NCBI GenBank assembly: GCA_964633715.1
Contig: CAZWHQ010000065.1
Coordinates: forward strand, 1 to 17,435
Reading direction: 5' to 3'
Source: JAUWVG01 sp964633715
GTDB taxonomy: Bacteria > Acidobacteriota > Aminicenantia > Aminicenantales > Aminicenantaceae
DNA length: 17,435 bases
Within the stretch, counting starts at the first letter, position 1. Each line of letters begins with the position of its first letter. The translations under genes were made by a program, and so were the position numbers. A model generated the notes under the pieces. It had not been told where the DNA came from, searched no databases, and saw nothing but the letters and a program-made list of their open reading frames with translations. This document shows positions 7,985-14,514 of this stretch, one piece after another.

Positions 7985-8515
7985 AACTGAAATCTTTTTC
8001 TCTGCAATATCCTTTAAGACGTCGTTGTGCTGCTCGAATCTAAGCAGGCAGTGTTCAGTTGTTCTCTTCTAATATGAGCTAGATTTTCAATATTTGCTGG
8101 ATAATCTGTTTCTGTCCCCTCTTTTTCCCGTCCATCACTAATACGAGTTACAATCTTAAGCATCTGCCTGATTCCTTCGCGGAATGGGACACATTTGCTT
8201 ATGACTCATTCGTTAGGAAGTTAAGAAAATCCTGGATACATCGACCATATCCATATCTTTATCTAACACCAACGTGCTGCCTACTCCTATCGGATCCCCA
8301 AGTTTGGCCAGTTCATCAATATACAAAGAGTGGCGAGGAGATTCTCGGGAATTGATCCTCACATTAGCCTCCAAAGTGAACCGCTTTGAGTTTTTTTCCC
8401 TTTGGAATTCCAATCCCAATACCGCAGGCAATCTCTCCGATGCTGCTCCCAAAAGGCACTTCTACAACACCTGTATTACCGATATCCCTGATAAGGAGAC
8501 GATCCGATCCCCCCT
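7985..8515 (-). pseudogene. Decayed NuoF/HndC/HymB-like NADH-binding flavoprotein subunit (C-terminal part)
   Basis: Reading the minus strand from about 8515 down gives pieces in several frames that follow the order of a NuoF-type 51 kDa subunit: RGDRIVSLSG, then NTGVVEVPFGSSIGEI, IGIPKGKKLKAVHFGG, then IDELAKLGDPIGVGSTLV, LDKDMDMVDVSRIFL, FLTNES, and KCVPFREGIRQMLKIVTRI. In intact relatives these correspond to NNTGLVEVPMG, GGIPGGKKFKAVQTGG, LAKLGSxMGSGG, MDEDTCMVDVA and the iron-sulfur ligand run SCGKCxPCREG. Here the reading frame shifts repeatedly, stops occur, and CxxC becomes KCVPF with the second cysteine lost. Only the C-terminal third or so is recognisable. An intact protein would pass electrons from NADH in complex I, hydrogenase or formate dehydrogenase, so it has no link to glycan synthesis and is a relic. 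Confidence 0.8.
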
Positions 8516-8845
8516 AGGTTTGCCTTCAGTGATAAGTCAGGCTATCTTATTTTATATGAAATCAGATGTTGACGACGGAAGGATATTTTAGCAACTAGCG
8601 GTGTCAGGAAAACAACTTTCCCCGAACCCAATATGGATTATTTTGGATGTGGTATTTCTGTGAAAATCAGAAGATATATCAGAATCAGGTCTTCAATTAA
8701 CTATTCGTGAAGTAGCACGCTTGCCAGTATTAATAGCAGGAGCGGTGAGAATGATTTTAATGATGATTTTTTGAAAAGGTCCTTTTTCAATAGAGTTATT
8801 TCTATTTTTATGTATAATACATAAAAGATCTAGGGAGAAGACAAG
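8516..8845. other. Non-coding or decayed stretch, origin not recognised
   Basis: I see no convincing gene in either strand. The upper part may contain further remnants of the NuoF-like pseudogene, but I could not match it. An imperfect inverted repeat lies at 8771-8790 (TTGAAAAGG against CCTTTTTCAA). It has almost no loop and no following T-run, so I do not call it a terminator. The first 200 bp after the methyltransferase (7783-7984) are likewise without a recognisable gene. Confidence 0.5.
8813..8818 (+). promoter_or_regulatory. Possible -10 box upstream of the small ORF and asparagine-synthase-like copy 2
   Basis: A perfect TATAAT lies 27 bp before the ATG of the 47-residue ORF. The DNA 16-18 bp upstream (around TAGAGT at 8791-8796) is only a poor -35 match. 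A transcript starting here would read the small ORF and then the asparagine-synthase-like gene. Confidence 0.3.
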
Positions 8846-8989
8846 ATGATTGAAAACCTTAAGAAATGGATAATTCCAATATGGCAGCAATTAAATGAGA
8901 GACATTCGTTTCTAAAAATGGTTTTTTTGTCTCTATGTATTTTGAACTTTTCCCAAAAATACAGTATTTCATTCCAAGAGGATTTTTAA
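8846..8989 (+). CDS. Small ORF (47 aa) ending one base before asparagine-synthase-like copy 2
   Basis: The ORF runs from an ATG preceded by GGGAG (8833-8837, 8 bases before the ATG) to a TAA at 8987-8989. One G separates it from the ATG of the next gene. The product starts MIENLKKWIIPIWQQLNERH and has a short hydrophobic run (MVFLSLCILNF) at residues 25-35. I do not recognise it. It may be a translated leader that couples initiation of the downstream gene, a small protein, or the N-terminus of a truncated gene whose end became fused to this spot. Upstream of copy 1 the same frame reads MVFIESCRKMSDFSPKYSIL before a stop (199-264), a partial match to its C-terminal half (MVFLSLC...FSQKYSISF). 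This suggests a shared ancestral upstream sequence. Confidence 0.4.
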   Translation: MIENLKKWIIPIWQQLNERHSFLKMVFLSLCILNFSQKYSISFQEDF

Positions 8990-10823
8990 GATGCCAGGCC
9001 TCAATCTCTTATTCTGTTGGGATGAGGAGGCCAAGCGTTGGGCCTCTCTCTTCTCTCAAACCCAAAAACTTCATAAGCATTCTCCAGACTACGGTGAAAA
9101 AATCCTCTTTTCTGATGATCACTGCATCCTTGGGACCATAAAATATGAGAGTTATCCGTTATCGATTTTTGATACTCCGGATCACAAGATCTTCAAGGAA
9201 GGGATAATCTACAATAAAACAGAGGAGACTGTTCAATTGGAACTATCCCATCTAGGATCGGCCCTTGATTCTAATCCTGAACAAGCAGACGATGAAGTAA
9301 AGAGGTGGATGCTCGAGGCAGATGGAGATTATATCATCTCCATCTATAATCCAAAAAAAAAGAGCCTGTATCTCTTTAATGATCTCCTCGGAAGACTCCC
9401 CTTCTATTACTATACTAGTGACAGGTTTATCCTATTTTCTCGAGAACCGGGTTTCATACTCCCATTTCTTAAAGACATTGTTTTCGAAAAAGAGATCCTT
9501 GCAGAATACCTCCTCTTTTCTGCCCCCTTGGAAAAGAATACTCTTTTATCCAAAATCTACAGGGCATCTGCGTCGACATTGATGAAAACGAGCAAAAATG
9601 AGAAAGAAATTACTCAATCGCGACTTCACATCTTTAACTTAGATGAGAGAAAAAATTCCCAGAAGAGAATCGAAGAAAATGCCGTTGAGTTAAAAAACAT
9701 CTTCCTCGAAGCCTGCCAAAATAGAGTCCGTTCACTTCCTCAATCTAAGATCGTTCTTTCTTTAAGCGGAGGACTCGATTCGCGTTCTGTCGGAATAGGC
9801 CTGAAGGAAATTGGTGCTACTTTCTCTGGAGCAACCTTCATCGATCATCAAAAATTGAAGTTTGCCAAAGATGCAGAAACAGCAAGAACCATCGCTGAAA
9901 GGTTAAAAATTCCCTGGGAGCTTTTTAGGCTTTCACCTCCGGGGATTGAAGAAACCGAGACACTTTTGAGGTTTAAGAGTGGATTAATCTACGGCGGTCT
10001 GAACTTTATTCTGAATTTCTTCGAAACTCTGGATAAAAAACATGGCAAAGAGACGACCTACTGGACAGGAGATGAAGGAAACGGCTCTCTAGGCAATAAT
10101 TCCCCACCAAAATCCATCCGTCATATCGATGAACTTGTTGAATTTATCATTGATATCCTAGGGATCACCAGTGTAAATAGAATCGAAGAATTTCTAGGCA
10201 TCGATGGGCAGAAGCTGAAGAATAAAATCAAAAAAATCGTTTTGGAATACCCGGAAAAGAATTTAGATGATAAGTACCTACATTTTTACTTTTTTGAGTA
10301 CCTCTACAAACTCCAATTCGAAGGAGAAGACAAGAACCGGTTCTACTTCTGGACGGTCGCTCCTATGTATTCACGCGCCTTTTTCGAATACGCAATAAAC
10401 ATCCCGGACCGCCAGAAGAAATACCATAAATTATACAAGGAGTTTATGAACGTTTTGTCTCCTGAAATGGCTAATATAAAAAGTGCGAGCTTGGACTATC
10501 CGGTCACCGCAGAGTGGAAATTTCGCCTGAAAGAGAACGGACGTTGGTTCTTCTACAACCTTCCATTCTTCATGCGTGATTACGTCAAAAGGAAAAAGTC
10601 TGCCAAAAGAAAAGCCTTCAAGAGTGATCCAAATTTTAAAGAGTACTTCTCGAATATCCTAGAAAAATCGCAAATCTTTCCAGATAACCGCCAGAATTAT
10701 GTGCAAGAGGTCCTGTTGAGTGATGGAATGTCAGTATTTGAATTTTGGAATCTGCTGTCTATCGCTTCTCTTGTTCAAGGAATTGAAAAAAAATATTATG
10801 AAAAAAATATCATTCTAAGATAA
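8946..10823 (+). repeat. Direct repeat unit 2 (asparagine-synthase-like gene plus 45 bp upstream)
   Basis: Partner of 233-2110 at a constant offset of 8713 bp. The two units enclose 6.8 kb carrying the acetyltransferases, formyltransferase-like fusion, glycosyltransferase, aminotransferase, methyltransferase and pseudogene. Same orientation means that recombination between them would delete or loop out this cassette. Confidence 0.9.
8991..10823 (+). CDS. Asparagine-synthase-like protein, copy 2
   Basis: 610 residues, the same length as copy 1 and about 85% identical to it (about 89 differences by hand count). It keeps the same landmarks: start MPGL without Cys2, DGDY at 111-114, PP-loop SGGLDSR at 259-265 and TGDE at 359-362. 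The differences spread over the protein and are densest in residues 200-225 and in the last 60. None breaks the frame, so both copies look functional. The ATG has AGAGGA 8 bases upstream, as in copy 1. Here the next gene (rfbD) converges instead of an acetyltransferase following. Role as for copy 1: ATP-dependent amide formation on an unidentified carboxylate, perhaps a sugar acid of the glycan (inference). Slightly different substrates for the two copies are possible. Confidence 0.85.
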   Translation: MPGLNLLFCWDEEAKRWASLFSQTQKLHKHSPDYGEKILFSDDHCILGTIKYESYPLSIFDTPDHKIFKEGIIYNKTEETVQLELSHLGSALDSNPEQADDEVKRWMLEADGDYIISIYNPKKKSLYLFNDLLGRLPFYYYTSDRFILFSREPGFILPFLKDIVFEKEILAEYLLFSAPLEKNTLLSKIYRASASTLMKTSKNEKEITQSRLHIFNLDERKNSQKRIEENAVELKNIFLEACQNRVRSLPQSKIVLSLSGGLDSRSVGIGLKEIGATFSGATFIDHQKLKFAKDAETARTIAERLKIPWELFRLSPPGIEETETLLRFKSGLIYGGLNFILNFFETLDKKHGKETTYWTGDEGNGSLGNNSPPKSIRHIDELVEFIIDILGITSVNRIEEFLGIDGQKLKNKIKKIVLEYPEKNLDDKYLHFYFFEYLYKLQFEGEDKNRFYFWTVAPMYSRAFFEYAINIPDRQKKYHKLYKEFMNVLSPEMANIKSASLDYPVTAEWKFRLKENGRWFFYNLPFFMRDYVKRKKSAKRKAFKSDPNFKEYFSNILEKSQIFPDNRQNYVQEVLLSDGMSVFEFWNLLSIASLVQGIEKKYYEKNIILR

Positions 10824-10833
10824 GATTCTTCGG

Positions 10834-10853
10834 AGATTTCTCGATTGAAATCT
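10834..10853 (+). terminator. Weak hairpin after asparagine-synthase-like copy 2
   Basis: AGATTTC, a 6-base loop, then GAAATCT gives a perfect 7 bp stem 11 bases after the stop codon. The stem is AT-rich and the following GATGTTTATCC is only a weak T-tract, so termination is uncertain. The rest of the convergent gap (10854-10978) shows no recognised gene. Confidence 0.25.
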
Positions 10854-10978
10854 GATGTTTATCCTGACAAAACTGACTTGATCCCATCATTCGATCCAGC
10901 ATTTGAGTCATAATTTAGATGGAATGGAAGCCTACTCAAAGAGTGGCACTTTGATGGGGCAGGTCATAAGAAATGTCA

Positions 10979-11854
10979 TCAAGAGGCCGAATCTTGTTGA
11001 GACGAAATAATTTTAATACAGAATTCCAATGATTTTTTCCAGTCAAGGATATCTATATTGTACACACTTTTGATCTTTGCTCTGTTCAGCAGACTATATT
11101 GCGGTCTTTTTGCGGGAGTCGGATATTGAGATGTCTTAATGGGATAAATATGACATTTAATGCCGGCCATCTCTACGATCGCTTGTGCAAAATCATACCA
11201 GCTTGCGGTCCCTTCATTACTGTAATGGTAAATTCCGGGCTGAAAATTCTCAGAATTTATTATAAACAGTATGGTTTCGGCCAGATCGCGTGCATAGGTG
11301 GGGGTGCCGATCTGGTCGGAGACAATCCCCAGTGAATCCCTCTCTTTTGTTAACCGAATCATGGTTTTAACAAAATTATTTCCATAGGAGGAATAGAGCC
11401 ACGACGTTCGCAAAATGATTAATTCCCCTCCATCTTTAAGAACTGTTTTTTCGCCTGCCAGTTTAGTTCTCCCATATACTGATAGAGGATTTGTTTTATC
11501 CGTTTCTGTATAGGGAATGGATGAATTTCCGTCAAAGACAAAATCTGTCGATATATGAATTAGTTTAGCTTTGAATTCCTTGGAAACTTTAGCCAGATTT
11601 TGGGCAGCCTTATGATTTATTAGATCCGCTTGTTCTTTTTCTTCCTCTGCTTTATCGACTGCGGTATAGGCCGCGCAGTTAACGACAAAGTCAATGTTTT
11701 GAGATGAAAAAAAGGCTTTGACGTCGTCAGGGCAGGTGATATCGAGTTCTTCGATATCGGTGAATAAAAAATTGGAATTAACAGATGGGGATAAATATTT
11801 TATTTCACTGCCCAGCTGACCGTTTGCACCTGTTACGAGAATAGTTTTTTTCAA
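10979..11854 (-). CDS. rfbD: dTDP-4-dehydrorhamnose reductase
   Basis: 291 residues from a TTG at 11854. NADPH-dependent last step of dTDP-L-rhamnose synthesis. Seen: Rossmann motif TGANGQLG at 8-15, AAYTAVDKAE at 61-70, STDFVFDG at 102-109 and the catalytic YGRTK (Tyr127, Lys131) typical of the short-chain dehydrogenase fold. The longest frame opens with an ATG at 11947, but that would overlap rfbB by 80 bp and add 31 residues not found in the family. The TTG gives the usual start KKTILVTGANGQLG, 13 bp after the rfbB stop. Its ribosome site is poor, so translation may depend on coupling to rfbB. It is the last gene of the rfbA-rfbC-rfbB-rfbD run. Confidence 0.9.
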   Translation of the reverse strand: MKKTILVTGANGQLGSEIKYLSPSVNSNFLFTDIEELDITCPDDVKAFFSSQNIDFVVNCAAYTAVDKAEEEKEQADLINHKAAQNLAKVSKEFKAKLIHISTDFVFDGNSSIPYTETDKTNPLSVYGRTKLAGEKTVLKDGGELIILRTSWLYSSYGNNFVKTMIRLTKERDSLGIVSDQIGTPTYARDLAETILFIINSENFQPGIYHYSNEGTASWYDFAQAIVEMAGIKCHIYPIKTSQYPTPAKRPQYSLLNRAKIKSVYNIDILDWKKSLEFCIKIISSQQDSAS

Positions 11855-11867
11855 AACTCTAGGTTGT

Positions 11868-12902
11868 CTATCTATCTTTATAATACTTCTTATAGAAATC
11901 TTTAAAATCCTGGGATTTTTCTTTGATTTTCTGCCACCACTCCACATTCTCCTGATACCAGCGGACAGTCAGCTCCAAGGATTCATCGAATTCCTTTTCA
12001 GGCTTCCACCCCAGGTCATGGATCTTCCCACAATCTACGGCATATCTTTTGTCATGGCCCAGCCTATCGGGGACGAATTTGATCAAATCTTTGGATTTTC
12101 CCAATTCTTTAACAATAATATCGGCAATATCGATGTTTTGGACTTCATTATTGGCTCCGATGTTGTAGACTTCACCGTTTGTCCCTTTTCCGATAACGGT
12201 CTTTATGGCTTTGCAGTTATCCTCGACAAAGAGCCAGTCACGGACGTTTGTGCCCTGTCCATACAATGGAAGAGATTTGTCTTCGAGGGCATTGGTCACA
12301 AACAGGGGGATAAATTTTTCCGGATATTGGAAAGGTCCAAAATTATTGCTTGGCCGTACGATCCTGATCGGAAGCCCGTAGGTGACAAAATAGGAATAGG
12401 CCAGACGGTCGGCCCCGGCTTTGCTTGCCGCATAGGGAGAGGAGGGATTGAGGGCATCTTCTTCCTTAAAAAATCCTTCATCCCGGCTGCCGTAGACTTC
12501 ATCGGTTGAAACTTGGATAAAAAACTGTAAATCTGATTCCTTTAAGGCTTCTAAAAGGACAAAACTTCCATAGACGTCGGTCAGCACAAATTCTCCTGCA
12601 TCCACGATGGAGCGATCGACATGGGTTTCTGCCGCAAAGTGCACAACTCCATCGATCCGGCTGAAGACATCCTTCACCAATTCCGTATCTCTGATATCAC
12701 CCTTGACAAACTCATAGTTTGGATTATTTTCAACATCCTTAAGGTTGTCGAGATTTCCTGCATAGGTCAGCTTGTCCAGGTTGATGATTTTGGTGTCCGG
12801 ATATTTATCGAGGATGTAGTGGATAAAATTGCTGCCGATAAAACCCGCCCCGCCGGTCACAAGCAGAGAAAGTGGGGACAGTCCCCACTTATTTTCAGCC
12901 AT
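11868..12902 (-). CDS. rfbB: dTDP-glucose 4,6-dehydratase
   Basis: 344 residues from the ATG at 12902, which is preceded by GGGAGA. It converts dTDP-glucose to dTDP-4-keto-6-deoxyglucose with bound NAD. Seen: TGGAGFIG at 16-23, LDKLTYAGNLDNL at 42-54, AAETHVDRSI at 90-99, the catalytic STDEVYG (Thr133, Asp134, Glu135) and YAASK (Tyr157, Lys161). A farther ATG at 12971 lies deep inside the upstream epimerase gene and adds family-foreign residues. The chosen start overlaps that gene by 8 bp. Oddity: residues 5-12 (KWGLSPLS) are encoded largely by a perfect palindrome and sit where relatives have only two or three residues before the Rossmann strand, so the N-terminus looks extended by an inserted repeat. 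Confidence 0.93.
   Translation of the reverse strand: MAENKWGLSPLSLLVTGGAGFIGSNFIHYILDKYPDTKIINLDKLTYAGNLDNLKDVENNPNYEFVKGDIRDTELVKDVFSRIDGVVHFAAETHVDRSIVDAGEFVLTDVYGSFVLLEALKESDLQFFIQVSTDEVYGSRDEGFFKEEDALNPSSPYAASKAGADRLAYSYFVTYGLPIRIVRPSNNFGPFQYPEKFIPLFVTNALEDKSLPLYGQGTNVRDWLFVEDNCKAIKTVIGKGTNGEVYNIGANNEVQNIDIADIIVKELGKSKDLIKFVPDRLGHDKRYAVDCGKIHDLGWKPEKEFDESLELTVRWYQENVEWWQKIKEKSQDFKDFYKKYYKDR
12870..12890. repeat. Perfect 21 bp palindrome within the rfbB start region
   Basis: The arms are AAGTGGGGAC and GTCCCCACTT around a single central A. It resembles a REP-like palindromic unit. The half GGGGACAGTC recurs exactly at 15671-15680. In rfbB it is translated in frame near the N-terminus. 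Confidence 0.7.
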
Positions 12903-13350
12903 CTTTTCTCTCCCACTCGTAGGGGATGTCATTGTCATGGGGATCGATGCGGTGTTCATCGGGATGGTCATAGTTATAAACTTCGGTAGGGAGATTTATA
13001 ACGATCGATTCCTCTAAACTGACACACATCCAGCCGTGGCAGACGTCTATTGGAACATGAACGAGAAGAGGATTGTGGACTCCTATATAGAATTCAGAGA
13101 CACTCTTAAATGTTGGGGAATCCTCCCTCTGGTCATACAGCACAAGTTTGATCATCCCATGAACACATACGATATTATCCGCTTGTTTCTTGTGAAAATG
13201 CCAGCCTTTAACCACATTGGGAAAAGTTGTCGTCATATACACCTGTCCAAACTTTTCAAAGATCTCATCATCGGCACGCAGCATTTCCATCAACCGTCCC
13301 CGCTCATCCGGGATAACTTTTAGTTTCTTAACCTTTACCCCTTCAATCAT
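12895..13350 (-). CDS. rfbC: dTDP-4-dehydrorhamnose 3,5-epimerase family cupin
   Basis: 151 residues, shorter than classical RmlC (about 180). Seen: DERGRLMEMLR at 15-25, the cupin core KGWHFHKKQAD with His51 and His53 at the place of the RmlC catalytic histidine, a GMIKLVLYDQREDSPT strand (65-80), HVPIDVCHGW at 98-107, and a C-terminal EHRIDPHDNDIPYEW tail typical of the family. It should convert dTDP-4-keto-6-deoxyglucose to dTDP-4-keto-L-rhamnose between RfbB and RfbD. The short form could act on a related sugar, so the symbol is by context. A strong AAAGGAGATATCA ribosome site precedes the ATG. Its 3' end overlaps the rfbB start. Confidence 0.82.
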   Translation of the reverse strand: MIEGVKVKKLKVIPDERGRLMEMLRADDEIFEKFGQVYMTTTFPNVVKGWHFHKKQADNIVCVHGMIKLVLYDQREDSPTFKSVSEFYIGVHNPLLVHVPIDVCHGWMCVSLEESIVINLPTEVYNYDHPDEHRIDPHDNDIPYEWERKDG

Positions 13351-13385
13351 TGATATCTCCTTTATATGTCATCGCGAGCACGCCC

Positions 13386-14450
13386 TCATTTCAACCCAAT
13401 TTCACTCAGATCCCCCACCATAAATTTATACACAGAAGGCTTTGGCGGACACTTAAAGATCTTCACTTCGCGGCCAATCAAGCTCTCGTCAATACGGCTC
13501 CCGATATCGCAGATCTCACTGCCTTGGAGCACGATGCTGTGTTCTATCTCTGTTTTAGAAATTTTGCACTTTGGTTCTATGGACGTGAATGGACCAACAT
13601 AAGAGTCTATAATTTCAGAATCCTTGCCAATGATCGCCGGCCCTCTTATAATGCTGTTTGTGATTTTTGCTCCTTGTTCGATGTAAACCTGCCCATTGAT
13701 TTTTGAGGACGTATCGACAATTCCCAAATTTTTCCCCGACAGATTTTCCAGAATCAATCGATTGGCCTCCAGAATGTCTTCGAGTTTTCCCGTGTCCTTC
13801 CACCAGCCGGTAACAATATGGGGCCGGACTTTATATCCATGCTCCACAAGGTACTGGATGGCATCCGTGATCTCCAGTTCATTTCTCCAGGAAGGTTTAA
13901 TGGAATTGACCGCCTCGAAAATATGCGTGTCAAACATATAGACGCCAACTAGAGCTAAATTGCTCTTTGGTTCCTTGGGTTTTTCAACAAGATTGACAAC
14001 TTTTCCGTCTTTCAGTTCGGCCACGCCAAACATGTGAGGATCCGGGACCTCCGTCAGTAAAATCATTGAGTTCGGCTGTTCACTCTTAAACTCTTCCACT
14101 AAAGACTTTATTCCTTTTTTTAATATATTGTCTCCCAAATACATCACGAATGAATCGTCTTTAAGGAAATCCTGGGAGATTTTGACCGCATGAGCCAATC
14201 CTAGAGGGGCATCCTGTTCAATATAGGTGATTTGAACATTAAACTGGCCTCCATCCCCAACCGCTGCCTTTATTTCCTCTTTAGTGTCTCCAACAACAAT
14301 CCCAATCTCTTCAATCCCCGCCTCTTTGAGTGCTTCGATCCCGTAAAACAAACAGGGTTTATTCGCTACTGGGACAAGTTGTTTTGCCTGTGTGAAAGTC
14401 AGAGGACGCAGTCTCGTCCCTTTCCCGCCGCTGAGTATCAATCCTTTCAT
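13386..14450 (-). CDS. rfbA: Glucose-1-phosphate thymidylyltransferase, long form
   Basis: 354 residues. It makes dTDP-glucose from dTTP and glucose-1-phosphate, the entry step to dTDP-rhamnose. Seen: nucleotidyltransferase motif GGKGTRLRPLT at 8-18, QAKQLVPVANKP at 21-32, PLGLAHAV at 82-89 and the metal-binding GDN at 106-108. After about residue 245 comes a left-handed beta-helix domain (imperfect hexapeptides such as IIGKDSEIIDSYVG). It is therefore the long RmlA type known from archaea, actinobacteria and various other phyla rather than the roughly 290-residue enterobacterial type. AAGG lies 7 bases before the ATG. The next gene (rfbC-like) follows after 35 bp. Confidence 0.92.
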   Translation of the reverse strand: MKGLILSGGKGTRLRPLTFTQAKQLVPVANKPCLFYGIEALKEAGIEEIGIVVGDTKEEIKAAVGDGGQFNVQITYIEQDAPLGLAHAVKISQDFLKDDSFVMYLGDNILKKGIKSLVEEFKSEQPNSMILLTEVPDPHMFGVAELKDGKVVNLVEKPKEPKSNLALVGVYMFDTHIFEAVNSIKPSWRNELEITDAIQYLVEHGYKVRPHIVTGWWKDTGKLEDILEANRLILENLSGKNLGIVDTSSKINGQVYIEQGAKITNSIIRGPAIIGKDSEIIDSYVGPFTSIEPKCKISKTEIEHSIVLQGSEICDIGSRIDESLIGREVKIFKCPPKPSVYKFMVGDLSEIGLK

Positions 14451-14477
14451 TTTAAAACCTTATTTTTAAAGTTAAAA

Positions 14478-14500
14478 GCCAGTCTACAAAGCTTACTGGC
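14478..14500 (-). terminator. Possible terminator or attenuator between the WecA-type gene and rfbA
   Basis: On the minus strand GCCAGT, an 11-base loop, then ACTGGC forms a 6 bp stem followed directly by TTTTAACTTT. It lies 14 bases after the stop of the transferase gene and 27 bases before the rfbA ATG. The stem is short, so partial termination is the most that can be suggested. Confidence 0.35.
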
Positions 14501-14514
14501 GAACGTCAACCAAT

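Noticed and set aside
8274..8591. Plus-strand ORF of 105 codons
   Set aside because: It lies antisense to the NuoF-like pseudogene, whose minus-strand fragments match a known family. The plus-strand product shows no family features.
8846..10823. Small ORF plus Cys2-less asparagine-synthase homologue as a lasso-peptide system
   Set aside because: Lasso cyclases are also asparagine-synthase homologues. However, there is no PqqD-like recognition protein, transglutaminase-like protease or exporter nearby, and the 47-residue ORF lacks a recognisable leader/core with the expected Thr and ring Asp/Glu spacing.
10915..11010. Open frame reading GMEAYSKSGTLMGQVIRNVI near the end of rfbD
   Set aside because: It has no good start, is only about 31 codons long and overlaps rfbD. 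I could not tie it to a family, although it might be the relic of a gene tail.
12018..12509. Plus-strand ORF of 163 codons
   Set aside because: It is a shadow of rfbB on the opposite strand. The minus-strand reading carries all dehydratase motifs.
13351..13385. GTCATCGCGAGCACG between rfbA and the rfbC-like gene resembling a common REP-type sequence
   Set aside because: Only a partial half-site is present, with no inverted partner. It is too short to claim.
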